DNA from: CAVQJU01 sp963755195
GTDB taxonomy: Bacteria; Acidobacteriota; Vicinamibacteria; Vicinamibacterales; CAVVIG01
NCBI GenBank assembly: GCA_963755195.1
Contig: CAVWIZ010000002.1
Location: forward strand, 930,001 to 994,000
Direction: 5' to 3'
Length of the DNA: 64,000 nucleotides
How positions within the stretch are numbered: the first letter of the stretch is position 1; each line of letters begins with the position of its first letter. A program made the position numbers and the translations under genes. Positions 30,611 through 39,764 of this stretch are shown one piece after another. Below the pieces are notes generated by a model that saw nothing but the letters and a program-made list of their open reading frames with translations, was not told where the DNA came from and did not search any database.

Positions 30611-32075
30611 TTAATTCCTACTCCTGTACACCGTCAGCCGTTGACCGGCCAACAGACGACCATCGGAAAGCGACGGATTCAAGGCCTTGAGGTCTTCGAT
30701 GGTCGTGCTGAACTTCCGGGCGATTGAGGTGAGCGAGTCGCCTTTTCGCACGGAGTATGTTGATTTGACGACGGCGCCACTCACTTTGGCTGTCGAAGCG
30801 CTTCGTCCGGTCCGAGGGGCCGTCAGCACCCCGGCTCCCGGCGGCACGAGCAGCTTCTGTCCAGTCGCGACACGCGACGTGACACGCAGGTCGTTGGCTT
30901 CGGCGAGGTCCGCCCGGCTGACACGGCGCGCGCGGGCGATCGTCGCCAGTGTCTCGCCGCGCTTGACAGTGTGCCACTGCAGCGACACCAGCTCGATGTC
31001 CGACATCTCGTCAAGCCAGCGGTTCACGTCCTGGCTCGTGCCCGCGGGCACTCTCAACTCGTACCGCACGTCTTTGACCGGGGTGGTCGAGCGGCGAAGC
31101 TCCGGATTGAGCGCCCGGATCGTATCGATCGTCGTACCGGCCCACTCCGCGACCCGGCTCAGATCGACGGGCCTGGCCAGCAACACTGTGTCGAAGGCGG
31201 GCTCTTTTTCGGGTTCGAACGAGAAGCCGGTACTGAGCCGGATTGCGTGCGATGACGATGGCGGCGAGGATCATCGGCACGTACTCGCGCGTTTCACGCG
31301 GCAACGCTCTCGGCTTCCCGGCAAGGGCCCAGAAATCGTTGACGCCGACGCGTTTGAGCGCCCTTTGCAGCCGGCCCGGGCCGCCGTTGTACGAGGCGAG
31401 CGCCAGGTGCCAGTCGCCGTCGAAGAGGTTGGCGAGCGTCTTCAGATAGTTGGCGGCCGCGACCGTCGCTTTTTCCGGATCGGAGCGCTCGTCGATGTAC
31501 CAGTCGTGCCGCAACCCGTTTTCGAGCCCGGTGCCTTTCATGAACTGCCACACGCCTTTGGCACTGGCTTTCGACAGTGCATTCGGCTTGAACGCGCTCT
31601 CGACCAGCGGCACGTAGGCCAGATCGAGCGGCAGGCCCTCCGCCCGGAGGACGCCCTGAATCATCGGCAGATACCGGCTGCCGCGCTTCATGCCCTCTTC
31701 GATGAAATCGTGCAGGCGCCCCTGGAATAGATCAATGTAGGCCAGCACGCGCCGGTTGAGGGGGATGGGAATGTCGTGCCCGCCTGTCGGCAGGTCGATT
31801 TGGACCGGGTCTTTGAGCCCCGGCGCCGTCAGCGTCACTTCGGCCGGCGGCGCGACGTAAGGGTCGCCGACGACCTGTTCCACCACCTTGAGGGCGTCGG
31901 CGGCTGACGTCTGCGGAAGAGCATCCAGAGCCCCCTCCCAGCTGGCCGGCTCGGCTGCCACCGACTCGGTCACCGCTGAGCTGTCGGATACCTGGGCGTG
32001 CAGAGTTGGCCCCCACGCGGCGGCGAGCGGAAACAAGCCAATAGCGACGTAAAGCCTTAGTCCTCTATTAGACAT
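30611..32075 (-). CDS. mltD: Membrane-bound lytic transglycosylase with LysM repeats, MltD-like (one frame break)
   Basis: Cleaves the MurNAc-GlcNAc bond in peptidoglycan. From the ATG at 32075 (MSNRGLRLYVAIGLFPLAAAW) a signal sequence leads to an SLT domain: YLPMIQGVLRAEGLPLDLAY, then PLVESAFKPNALSKASAKGVW (catalytic Glu), QFMKGTGLENGL, AAANYLKTLANLF, LALASYNGGPGRLQRAL, and ETREYVPMILAA. The frame breaks once near 31225. The other frame carries two LysM domains: WHTVKRGETLATIARARRVS and YSVRKGDSLTSIARKFST, then the stop at 30611. Order and length (about 488 residues) match MltD. The preceding segment RVAEWAGTTIDTIRALNPEL resembles a degenerate third LysM. Confidence 0.9.
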
Positions 32076-32155
32076 TGAACGGTATAGGTAACCTACCACC
32101 TACGGGGCGGCCAGTCAAACGATAAACCTAATTGGTATCAATACTTGGAGACGGC

Positions 32156-33865
32156 TTATGCCCGCGATGATACAACCGAAAAGACGCGGTGCTCATCACC
32201 CAAATCGCGGGCCGACGGGGTCACGATGGCCCGCTCCGAAACGACGAGCTTCCGGCCCGCCTGTAGAGCAAGCCGCACGTCTTCCTCACAGACGAAATCC
32301 AGCGGTGTCTGGCCGGCCGTCCCGGCGGGAGCCGTGGGAGAGGCGAGCGGCTCGGGTCTTCGACCAGGCTCGGGAGAAGGGCGGTAGCCCCGCGACCCGA
32401 GAAACGCGTCCACCCGTCGGCCGAGCGCCTCCATGCTGATGCCCATCTCGGCAGGCGCCGGCGATTTTGGGGCAGTTGCCCTGGCTGAGGTCACGGCCGG
32501 GGTCACCTCATAGGCCAGCCGCTTGATATTGAGAAGGTGACGCGGCGAGATGTTGTCGGACGTGATGTTGCCGCCGTAGCCGCCGCATCCAAGGGTCATG
32601 GCCGGATCGAGGCCGGTCGTCAGGCCGATTGAACCATGCGTGGTAGGCGAGTTGACGACAATCCGGAACGCAGGCTTCTTCAAACCGAACTCCAGGATCA
32701 CCTGGTCGTTCTTCGAATGGATGGACATCGTGTGGCCCATGCCGCCGTACCGCAGGATCTGCTTGCAGCGCTCGCAGCCTTCGCGCCAGTCCCTGACGAC
32801 GTAGAAGGAGAGCACCGGGCAGAGCTTCTCGATCGACAACGGGTAGTCGCGGCCGACGCCATCGAGCGGCGCCAGAAGCACACGCGTCCCGGCCGGTACG
32901 GTGATGCCGCATTTTTCGGCGATGATCACGGCCGATTTTCCGACGAGCGCTGGGTTGGGCAGGCGCTGCGGCGACACGAGCACGCGCGCGACGGCCTCCA
33001 TCTCGGCCTTGTTCATGAAGTAGCCGCCGAGCGCGACAAACTCGCGCTTCACGTCCTCGGCGATCGGCTCGTCAACGACGACGGAGTTTTCGGACGAACA
33101 GAGCACGCCGTTGTCGAACGTCTTGCCGGTGACGACATCGCGAACGGCTTTCTTGAGATCGGCCGTCCGCTCGATGAACGCCGGCGCGTTGCCCGGGCCG
33201 ACGCCGTAGGCCGGCTTGCCCGCGCTGTAGGCCGAGCGGACAAGGCCCATCCCGCCGGTCGCCAGAATCACCGCCACGTCGCGATGCTTCATCAGCTCCT
33301 GCGTGCCCTCGAGGGTGACCGTGGTCATCCAGCTGATCGACCCAGCCGGCGCGCCGGCGCGTAGCGCCGCCTCGTTCATCACTTCGGCGACGCGCGTGAT
33401 GCACTTGACGGCGGCTGGATGCGGGCTGAGGACCACGGCGCAGCGCGCCTTGATGGAAATCAGGATCTTGTAGATCGCCGTGGAAGTCGGGTTCGTGGAC
33501 GGCACGACGGCGGCGACCACCCCGAACGGTTCGGCGATTTCGATGACGCGGGTATCGTCATGCCGCGCGACGACGCCAACCGTCTTCATCGGGCGAATGA
33601 AGCGGTAGACTTTTTCTGCGGCGAAGAGGTTTTTCTGGATCTTGTCGTCGACGACGCCGTACCCGGTTTCTTCGACGGCGAGCCGCGCGAACGCTTCAGC
33701 CTGCGACGCGGCGGCCGTCGCCATGGCGTCCACCACGGCGTCGATCTGTTCCTGGGTGAATTCAGCGAGTTGGAGCCAGGCGCTTTTCGCGCGGCGCGCC
33801 AGCGCGCGCGCTTCGGCAATGGACGCGAGATCGCGGTCGGATGGCCCGCTGACGGATTCCGCCAT
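32156..33865 (-). CDS. Acylating (CoA-dependent) aldehyde dehydrogenase, microcompartment type, with C-terminal extension
   Basis: EutE/PduP-like enzyme converting an aldehyde plus CoA and NAD to acyl-CoA. The catalytic cysteine is in DNGVLCSSENSVVVDEP. Cofactor-region motifs are VVPSTNPTSTAIYK, SPHPAAVKC, VILATGGMGLVRSAYS and YGVGPGNAPAFIE; the end of the core is LGCGGYGGNITSDN, then ISPRHLLNIKRLAYE. The core ends near residue 460. A further 110 residues follow: a linker rich in Pro/Ala, a short amphipathic stretch (MGISMEALGRRVDAFLGSRG, encapsulation-peptide-like), and FVCEEDVRLALQAGRKLVV ... IVTPSARDLG, a segment seen in other microcompartment proteins. It starts 14 bp after the shell gene, so they form an operon. 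Confidence 0.9.
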   Translation of the reverse strand: MAESVSGPSDRDLASIAEARALARRAKSAWLQLAEFTQEQIDAVVDAMATAAASQAEAFARLAVEETGYGVVDDKIQKNLFAAEKVYRFIRPMKTVGVVARHDDTRVIEIAEPFGVVAAVVPSTNPTSTAIYKILISIKARCAVVLSPHPAAVKCITRVAEVMNEAALRAGAPAGSISWMTTVTLEGTQELMKHRDVAVILATGGMGLVRSAYSAGKPAYGVGPGNAPAFIERTADLKKAVRDVVTGKTFDNGVLCSSENSVVVDEPIAEDVKREFVALGGYFMNKAEMEAVARVLVSPQRLPNPALVGKSAVIIAEKCGITVPAGTRVLLAPLDGVGRDYPLSIEKLCPVLSFYVVRDWREGCERCKQILRYGGMGHTMSIHSKNDQVILEFGLKKPAFRIVVNSPTTHGSIGLTTGLDPAMTLGCGGYGGNITSDNISPRHLLNIKRLAYEVTPAVTSARATAPKSPAPAEMGISMEALGRRVDAFLGSRGYRPSPEPGRRPEPLASPTAPAGTAGQTPLDFVCEEDVRLALQAGRKLVVSERAIVTPSARDLGDEHRVFSVVSSRA

Positions 33866-33879
33866 GGTGCTGACTGGCG

Positions 33880-34158
33880 TTAGCTACCCTTGGGCAGGAG
33901 CTTTTCGACCTCGGTGTGCGGCCGCGGAATGACGTGCACCGCAATCAGCTCGCCGACGCGCCGCGCCGCCGCGGCGCCCGCGTCGGTGGCCGCCTTGACC
34001 GCGCCGACATCGCCGCGCACCAGGACCGTCACGTACCCGGCGCCGATGTATTCCTTGCCGACGAGCAGAACGTTGGCGGCCTTCACCATGGCATCGGCTG
34101 CCTCGATCGCGCCGATGAGACCTTTGGTTTCGACCATGCCCAATGCTTCTTGCGCCAT
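33880..34158 (-). CDS. Bacterial microcompartment hexameric shell protein (BMC-H, EutM/PduA type)
   Basis: 93-codon single BMC domain. MAQEALGMVETKGLIGAIEA starts the fold, followed by ADAMVKAANVLLVGKEYIGA, YVTVLVRGDVGAVKAATDAG and the end VIPRPHTEVEKLLP. All match canonical hexamer-forming shell proteins, including the K-A-A edge region and the pore-side GDVGAV loop. It is the first gene of a two-gene unit with the aldehyde dehydrogenase. No pentamer (BMC-P), trimer (BMC-T) or signature lyase/aldolase gene is in the window, so other shell parts must be elsewhere. Confidence 0.95.
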   Translation of the reverse strand: MAQEALGMVETKGLIGAIEAADAMVKAANVLLVGKEYIGAGYVTVLVRGDVGAVKAATDAGAAAARRVGELIAVHVIPRPHTEVEKLLPKGS

Positions 34159-34175
34159 TTCTTGAATGTGGCCGA

Positions 34176-34216
34176 ACTGTAGCAGATTGCCATATGTGCG
34201 GCAACTGCACTAACAT
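34176..34216. promoter_or_regulatory. Overlapping divergent promoters between the BMC operon and a lipoprotein gene
   Basis: Minus strand: TTGCCG (34204-34199), a 17-bp spacer, then TACAGT (34181-34176), leading to the shell gene at 34158. Plus strand: TTGCCA (34187-34192), an 18-bp spacer, then TAACAT (34211-34216), leading to the lipoprotein ATG at 34226. Both leaders would be very short. Recognised by eye only. Confidence 0.4.
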
Positions 34217-34225
34217 CCTGCGCCG

Positions 34226-35134
34226 ATGATTCAGTCGAGTTCTTCTCGCGTGAGCGGCGCCGTGGCGCTGCTTGGTGTCGGTACGATGGCCCTGTTTGCG
34301 TCATCGTGCCGCAAGGAAGCGGACGCGACGCCTCCCCAGGCAACGCCTTCCATCACGCTCAGCCGGGAGAAGGTGCCGCTCGGCGCTCCCGTGGACATTA
34401 CCTACAAGTTCATCGTGGCCCCCGAGGCGGCATTCGCCCAGAACTATCGCGTCATGGTTCACGTCGTCGATCCGAACGAAGAATTGATGTGGACCGACGA
34501 TCACGATCCGCCGGTGCCGACGAGCAGTTGGAAGCCCGGCCAGACCGTCGAGTACACGCGCACGGTCTTCGTCCCGGTGTACCCGTACGTGGGTGACGCG
34601 AGTATTCAGGTCGGACTGTACGGGGAAGCGAACCAGCCTCGTGTGTTGCTCCACGGCGAAGACGCGGGACAGCGAGCGTACAAAGTTGGCCGCGTGCAGT
34701 TGGCGCCGCAGAGCGAGTCGGTGTTCACCATCTTCAAGGACGGCTGGCATTCGCCTGAAAACGCCGAGCACAACGCGGCGGTCGAGTGGCATTGGACGAA
34801 GAAGGTGGCGACGCTGGCCGTCAGGAACCCGAAGAAAGACTCCGTGCTCTATCTCGAGCTCGACAACCCGGGCGGCGTCTTCGAGGAAACGCAGCAAGTG
34901 ACCGTCAGCACCGGCAGCGGCGCGGCGCTCGACGAATTCATGCTGACGACAAAGCGTATGGTGCTGCGCAAGATTGCACTGCCAGCGGCCACGCTTGGCG
35001 CCGACGACAACGTCGATATCAAGATCACTGTCGATAAGACCTTTGTGCCGAGCCATTTATCCTCGACCTCGAAGGATCCGCGGGAATTGGGCGTTCGCGT
35101 GTTCCACGCGGTGGTCGTCTCATCCGTTCCGTAG
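34226..35134 (+). CDS. Predicted lipoprotein of unknown function
   Basis: 303 residues. The signal peptide ends in a lipobox-like FASSCRKEA. The mature part looks all-beta. An N-terminal half begins ITLSREKVPLGAPVDITYKF with paired phrases (YRVMVHVVDPNEELMWTDDH; DASIQVGLYGEANQPRVLLH) typical of a sandwich domain. A second beta region contains FKDGWHSPENAEHNAAVEWHW and GGVFEETQQVTVSTG. Proteins of this layout occur widely in Acidobacteriota without known function. It is divergent from the BMC operon and 25 bp upstream of the next lytic transglycosylase gene. Confidence 0.65.
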   Translation: MIQSSSSRVSGAVALLGVGTMALFASSCRKEADATPPQATPSITLSREKVPLGAPVDITYKFIVAPEAAFAQNYRVMVHVVDPNEELMWTDDHDPPVPTSSWKPGQTVEYTRTVFVPVYPYVGDASIQVGLYGEANQPRVLLHGEDAGQRAYKVGRVQLAPQSESVFTIFKDGWHSPENAEHNAAVEWHWTKKVATLAVRNPKKDSVLYLELDNPGGVFEETQQVTVSTGSGAALDEFMLTTKRMVLRKIALPAATLGADDNVDIKITVDKTFVPSHLSSTSKDPRELGVRVFHAVVVSSVP

Positions 35135-35142
35135 TTCTCTGG

Positions 35143-35148
35143 TACAAT
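35143..35148 (+). promoter_or_regulatory. Extended -10 box before the SLT-domain gene
   Basis: TGGTACAAT (box TACAAT at 35143-35148) lies 11 bases before the GTG at 35160. A transcript from it would have almost no leader. No good -35 is seen. Confidence 0.3.
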
Positions 35149-35159
35149 CGACGGCATCC

Positions 35160-35804
35160 GTGCGAGTTACGAGAATCGCTGCCTCGGTCTTGGTGTGCAC
35201 CCTCGCAGGGGCCGCGTCTGCCCGGGCGGAGCTCGCCTATTTCTCGAGCGGTGACAGCCTGTCGGTCAAGTCGCACAGAAGCGACGGCGACATGCTGATC
35301 CTCACGCTCCGCAGCGGCGGCGAGATCGTCTGCGACCCCGCGCTCATCGTGCGCTTTGCCCCCGATGAGGTGCCATATCCTGAGCCGGAGCCGGCCGCCG
35401 GGGCGACGCCGACCGCTCCGCTCGCCGCCGAGGCTGTGCCCTACGGTGAAATCATCGACAGGGTTTCTGCCGCGCACAACGTGGACGCGCGGCTCGTCCG
35501 CGCGATGATCAAGGTCGAGTCGGGATATCAGTCGCGGGCGCGTTCGCGCAAGGGCGCCATGGGGCTCATGCAGCTCATGCCCGACACGGCCCGTCGATTC
35601 GGCGTCACCGACCCGTACAATCCCCAGGCCAACATCGAGGGCGGCATCACCTATCTCAAGACACTGCTCGACCGATTCCCCGAGCGGCTGGCCATCGCGG
35701 CCTATAACGCGGGAGAGGCGGCCGTCGAGCGCTTCCGGGGTGTCCCGCCATACGCAGAAACGCGCGATTACGTGACGCGCGTCCTCAAGATCGTCGGCCG
35801 ATAA
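35160..35804 (+). CDS. Soluble lytic transglycosylase (SLT domain)
   Basis: 215 residues from the GTG at 35160. The signal peptide reads VTRIAASVLVCTLAGAASARA. A small N-terminal beta segment follows (YFSSGDSLSVKSHRSDGDML), then a goose-lysozyme-like SLT domain from about residue 100: VDARLVRAMIKVESGYQSRA (catalytic Glu), KGAMGLMQLMPDTARRFGV, NIEGGITYLKTLLDRF, and LAIAAYNAGEAAVERF, ending ETRDYVTRVLKIV. It directly precedes the secretion/pilus operon, and such enzymes often open the wall for these machines. Confidence 0.9.
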   Translation: MRVTRIAASVLVCTLAGAASARAELAYFSSGDSLSVKSHRSDGDMLILTLRSGGEIVCDPALIVRFAPDEVPYPEPEPAAGATPTAPLAAEAVPYGEIIDRVSAAHNVDARLVRAMIKVESGYQSRARSRKGAMGLMQLMPDTARRFGVTDPYNPQANIEGGITYLKTLLDRFPERLAIAAYNAGEAAVERFRGVPPYAETRDYVTRVLKIVGR

Positions 35805-35841
35805 CGCCCAAGAGCTTTTCCAGCGTCCGGGCGGTCTAATC

Positions 35842-35871
35842 TTCAGAAGACCCCGGTACTCTTGGTATACT
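35842..35871 (+). promoter_or_regulatory. Candidate promoter of the secretion/pilus operon
   Basis: TTCAGA (35842-35847), an 18-bp spacer and an extended -10 TGGTATACT (TATACT at 35866-35871) lie 56 bp before the GTG start of gspF. A purine-rich ribosome-binding site (GGGGGAGGGG) follows at about 35909. Confidence 0.45.
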
Positions 35872-35926
35872 TTTCGAGCCGATAATGTCCTTGGCGACAA
35901 TCAATTGCGGGGGAGGGGCCTAGCCC

Positions 35927-37132
35927 GTGGAGTTCCGGTGCCGGCTGGCCTCGCCAAACGGTCAGATCGTCGAAGGTGTCTATTCGGCCGACACCGAAGC
36001 CCGGCTTCGTCACGAGCTCGAGGAAAAGGGCCTGTTCGTCCTGTCGCTGCAGCCGAAGGGCACCATCGGCGGCCTGTCTCTCGGGCTGCCGCAGAAGCAG
36101 CGGATCGCGTCGCGCGAATTCCTCGTGTTCAACCAGGAACTGGCCACGCTCCTCAAGGCCGGCATGCCGCTCGTGCAGTCACTCGACCTGCTCAAGCGGC
36201 GCGTCGAGTCGCCGATCTTCAGGACGGTGCTCGAGGACATCCACGAGAAGGTGCGGTCGGGAGCCGCGCTGTCCGACGCGTTTGCCTCGCAGGGCGACCG
36301 GTTCCCTCGCGTCTACACGGCGTCGCTCGTGGCCGGCGAGCGCAGCGGCAACCTCGACGCGGTGCTGCGGCGCTACGTCGAGTACGCGAAGGTCATCGCG
36401 ACCGTGAAGCGAAAAACCGTGTCGGCGCTCGTCTACCCCGCGATTCTCGTGACGCTCGCCCTCATCCTCGTGTCGATCATCGTCCTGCAGGTTGTCCCGG
36501 CGTTCTCCGACTTCTACGTGTCGTTCGGCGCGGAGCTGCCGCTCATCACGCGGCTCATCGTCGCGTTCTCGAATTTCGTCCGGGGGCAGTTTCTGTTGAT
36601 CCTGGCGTTCGCCGCGGCGGCGGTGGCCGCGTTCCTCGTGTGGTTCAAGCGCGCGGGACAGCGGGCGCGCCTCGACCACCTGCTGCTGCACGTGCCGGTC
36701 GTGGGCCCGATCGCCGCCAAGTTCGCGACCTCGCAAATGGCGCGAACGCTGGCGACGCTGCTCGGCGGCGGTCTACCGCTCGTGAACGCACTGGAAATTG
36801 CGGCGAGGTCCATCGGCAATCAGTTCATGGCGGCGCAGCTCGACATCGTCACCCTCCGTGTGCGCGAAGGCCAGTCGTTCGCCGCCGCGCTCGAGGCGCG
36901 GGGCGTCTTTCCTGACGTCGCGGTGAAGATGACGGAGGTCGGCGAGTCGACCGGGGCGCTGCAGGAAATGCTGAATACCGTCGCCGACTTCTTCGACGAA
37001 GAAATCGCCACCAACATGGATCGGTTCATCACGCTCGTCGAGCCGGCCTTGCTCGTCATCATGGGCATCGTCATCGCCGGGCTGCTGCTGGCGCTGTACA
37101 TGCCGCTGTTCCAATTGAGCTCCGTGCTGTGA
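35927..37132 (+). CDS. gspF: Type II secretion / type IV pilus inner-membrane platform protein GspF/PilC
   Basis: 401 residues, GTG start after a strong GGGGGAGGGG site. Two GspF domains are present. The first (ATLLKAGMPLVQSLDLL ... VVAGERSGNLDAVL-like SLVAGERSGNLDAVLRRYVE) is followed by a membrane helix (ALVYPAILVTLALILVSIIV). The second (ARTLATLLGGGLPLVNALEI ... TEVGESTGALQEMLNTVADF) is followed by the last helices (LLVIMGIVIAGLLLALYMPL). It is the platform that couples the ATPase to pseudopilin assembly. The stop overlaps the next start (TGATG), so the genes are translationally coupled. It is the first gene of a nine-gene cluster. Confidence 0.95.
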   Translation: MEFRCRLASPNGQIVEGVYSADTEARLRHELEEKGLFVLSLQPKGTIGGLSLGLPQKQRIASREFLVFNQELATLLKAGMPLVQSLDLLKRRVESPIFRTVLEDIHEKVRSGAALSDAFASQGDRFPRVYTASLVAGERSGNLDAVLRRYVEYAKVIATVKRKTVSALVYPAILVTLALILVSIIVLQVVPAFSDFYVSFGAELPLITRLIVAFSNFVRGQFLLILAFAAAAVAAFLVWFKRAGQRARLDHLLLHVPVVGPIAAKFATSQMARTLATLLGGGLPLVNALEIAARSIGNQFMAAQLDIVTLRVREGQSFAAALEARGVFPDVAVKMTEVGESTGALQEMLNTVADFFDEEIATNMDRFITLVEPALLVIMGIVIAGLLLALYMPLFQLSSVL

Positions 37133-38772
37133 TGACCGATCCCATCCCGTCGCTTCACGTCGATCCGGCGGAGCTCGGCGCCGAGGAACGCCGCCTCGAG
37201 CTCGAGCAGGCGCGGCGCCTGGCGGAACGGTATCGCATCGAATTTGTCGACATGGACACCTTCCGGATCGATCAGGATCTGTTCCGGTCGATTCCGGCCG
37301 ACCTGATGCTTCGCTACGGGTTCGTGCCGTACAGGCGTGAGGGCAAACACCTCGTCATCGTGGTGTCGGACCCGACCGACCTGCCGATGATCGACGAGCT
37401 TGGCGTGCTGCTGGCGACGCCGATTCGGGTGATGGTCGGGGCGCGGTCGGCCATCGAGTCGATTCTCAAGAAGAGCGAGAGCTCGCAGCGCGTGCTCGAA
37501 GAGGCGACCGAGAGCTTTCACCTCCAGCTGCTCAAGGAGGAAGACAACGGCGACGACAGCCTGACCGTCGAGCGGCTGACGAGCGACATCAGCCCCGTCA
37601 TCCGCCTCGTCGACTCGACGATCTACACCGCGATTCAACGCCGCGCGAGCGACATCCACATCGAGACCCAGGACGATGCCGTCGTCGTCAAGTACCGCAT
37701 CGACGGCGTGCTGCAGCCGGCCATGCGGCCGATCGCCAAGCAGTTCCACAGCTCGATCCTTTCGCGCATCAAGGTCATGGCCGAGCTCGACATCGCCGAG
37801 AAGCGCGTGCCGCAGGACGGACGATTCAAGCTGCGGATGCCGGGGAAAACAATAGACTTCCGCGTGTCCATCATGCCGAGCGTGCACGGCGAAGACGCGG
37901 TCATCCGTATTCTCGACAAGGAATCGATCAGCGAGCAGTTCACCGAGCTCCGGCTCGACATCCTCGGGTTCCCCGACGCCGAGCTGAAACGGTTCCGCAA
38001 GTACATCGCCGAGCCGTACGGCATGGTGCTCGTCACGGGACCGACCGGCAGCGGCAAGACCACGACGCTGTACGCGGCGCTTTCCGAGATCAAGTCCGTC
38101 GAGGACAAGATCATCACGATCGAAGACCCGGTCGAGTATCAGCTGCGCGGCATCACGCAGATCCCGATCAACGAGAAGAAGGGGCTGACGTTCGCGCGCG
38201 GTCTGCGATCGATTCTGCGGCACGATCCCGACAAGATCATGGTCGGCGAAATCCGCGACTCCGAGACCGCGCAGATTGCCATCAACTCGGCCCTGACCGG
38301 CCACCTCGTGTTCACGACCGTCCACGCGAACAACGTGCTCGACGTGCTCGGCCGGTTTCTGAACATGGGCGTCGAGGCGTATCAGTTCGTATCGGCCCTC
38401 AACTGCGTGCTCGCGCAGCGGCTGGTGCGGACCATCTGCCACCACTGCAAGCGGCCGGCGAAGAACGTCACGCGCGCGCTGCTCGAAGAATCGGGCCTGC
38501 CGGCGTCGCTCGCCGACACGCAGGTGTTCTACGAGGGGCTCGGCTGCATCGAGTGCGGCGGCACCGGCTACAAGGGCCGCACGGCCATCTGCGAGCTGCT
38601 CGATCTGTCGGACCACATTCGCGAGATGATTCTCGAAAAGCGTCCGACGTCCGAGATCAAGAAAGCCGCCCGCGAAGAAGGCATGCGCTTTCTGCGCGAG
38701 TCGGCCGTCGAGCGTGTGATGGAGGGATCGACGACGCTTCGCGAGATCAACAAGGTGACATTCGTCGAATGA
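37132..38772 (+). CDS. gspE: Secretion/pilus assembly ATPase GspE/PilB
   Basis: 547 residues. The N-terminal MshEN-type domain (about 1-150) is followed by a RecA-like motor. Visible are VDSTIYTAIQRRASDIHIE, Walker A VTGPTGSGKTTTLYAAL, the Asp box ITIEDPVEYQLRGITQIPIN, Walker B RSILRHDPDKIMVGEIRDSE, the His box ALTGHLVFTTVHANN, and the tetracysteine zinc motif CHHCKRP ... CIECGGTGYKGR. It powers pseudopilus extension. The start is ATG 37132, overlapping the gspF stop; a GTG one codon earlier is unnecessary. Its stop overlaps the pilM start (ATGA). Confidence 0.96.
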   Translation: MTDPIPSLHVDPAELGAEERRLELEQARRLAERYRIEFVDMDTFRIDQDLFRSIPADLMLRYGFVPYRREGKHLVIVVSDPTDLPMIDELGVLLATPIRVMVGARSAIESILKKSESSQRVLEEATESFHLQLLKEEDNGDDSLTVERLTSDISPVIRLVDSTIYTAIQRRASDIHIETQDDAVVVKYRIDGVLQPAMRPIAKQFHSSILSRIKVMAELDIAEKRVPQDGRFKLRMPGKTIDFRVSIMPSVHGEDAVIRILDKESISEQFTELRLDILGFPDAELKRFRKYIAEPYGMVLVTGPTGSGKTTTLYAALSEIKSVEDKIITIEDPVEYQLRGITQIPINEKKGLTFARGLRSILRHDPDKIMVGEIRDSETAQIAINSALTGHLVFTTVHANNVLDVLGRFLNMGVEAYQFVSALNCVLAQRLVRTICHHCKRPAKNVTRALLEESGLPASLADTQVFYEGLGCIECGGTGYKGRTAICELLDLSDHIREMILEKRPTSEIKKAAREEGMRFLRESAVERVMEGSTTLREINKVTFVE

Positions 38773-39764
38773 GCGTTTTCTCTTCGCTCCGCGAGTCGTC
38801 CGGACCCACGGTTGCCGTCGAGCTCACGGCGCACCAGGTGTCGGCCGCCAGCCTCGAAATCCGCGCCGGGGTTCCCGCGGTCGCCGCGCACGCCGTCGAA
38901 CCGCTGCCCGAGGGCGCGCTCGTCCCGTCGCTGACGACGCCGAACATGCACAATCGTCCGGCGGTGCTCAGCGCGCTCGTCCGGGTGCTCGCCGCCACCG
39001 GCAATCCGAGACGCATCGGCCTCATCGTGCCGGATCTCGTTGCAAAGGTGTCGCTCGTGCGGTTCGAACAAGTGCCGGCGCGCTCAGCCGAGCTCGACAA
39101 GCTCGTGCGGTGGCAGGTGCGGAAGACCGCGCCGTTCCCGATTGAGGAGGCTCAGGTCAGCTTCGTGCCGGGCCTGAAAGTCACGGGCGGCGAAAACGGC
39201 GACCAGGGCAGCGCCGGACAGGAATTCGTCGTGTCGCTGGCGCGGCGCAGCATCATCGAGGAGTACGAGGCGCTCTGCGCCGAAGCGGGCGCCCACGCGG
39301 GCATCGTGGATCTCGCGACCTTCAACGTCGTCAACACGGTCCTCGCGGCGACGCGGCCCGCGGGGATTGACGGCGACTGGATGCTCGTCAACGTCGCGCC
39401 CGACGATGCGTCGATTGCGATTCTGCGCGGGCCGCACCTGCTGTTCTTCAGGAATCGCGCGGCCGAAACCGAGGGGACGCTCGCCGACTTCGTGCACACG
39501 GCGGCGATGTACTACGAAGACCGGCTGCAGGGCGGCGGGTTCACACGCGTGTTTCTGACCGGCGTCTCGGGCGCAGGCCCGCGCCACGCCGCCGACGCCG
39601 AACAGGTGCGCCGCAGCCTGCAGGAGCGGCTCACGACTCCCATCGAGACCGTCGACCCACGCGGCGCGGCGAATTTGACCGACCGGATTTCCGCGGCGCC
39701 GGCCCTGCTCGAGACGCTGGCGCCTCTCGTTGGGCTGCTGCTACGAGATCGGGACGCCGCATGA
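38769..39764 (+). CDS. pilM: PilM/GspL-type actin-like cytoplasmic assembly protein
   Basis: 332 residues with no membrane helix. The actin-like fold is suggested by TVAVELTAHQVSAASLEIRA at the start, RIGLIVPDLVAKVSLVRF in the middle and DWMLVNVAPDDASIAILRG in the second half. The phrase WQVRKTAPFPIEEAQVSF is a recognisable PilM/GspL signature. It links the cytoplasmic ATPase to PilN. It overlaps gspE by 4 bp and the next gene by 4 bp. Confidence 0.85.
   Translation: MSVFSSLRESSGPTVAVELTAHQVSAASLEIRAGVPAVAAHAVEPLPEGALVPSLTTPNMHNRPAVLSALVRVLAATGNPRRIGLIVPDLVAKVSLVRFEQVPARSAELDKLVRWQVRKTAPFPIEEAQVSFVPGLKVTGGENGDQGSAGQEFVVSLARRSIIEEYEALCAEAGAHAGIVDLATFNVVNTVLAATRPAGIDGDWMLVNVAPDDASIAILRGPHLLFFRNRAAETEGTLADFVHTAAMYYEDRLQGGGFTRVFLTGVSGAGPRHAADAEQVRRSLQERLTTPIETVDPRGAANLTDRISAAPALLETLAPLVGLLLRDRDAA

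Noticed and set aside
36820..38616. 598-residue minus-strand open frame opposite gspF/gspE
   Set aside because: Shadow frame caused by codon bias; the plus-strand genes are unambiguous.
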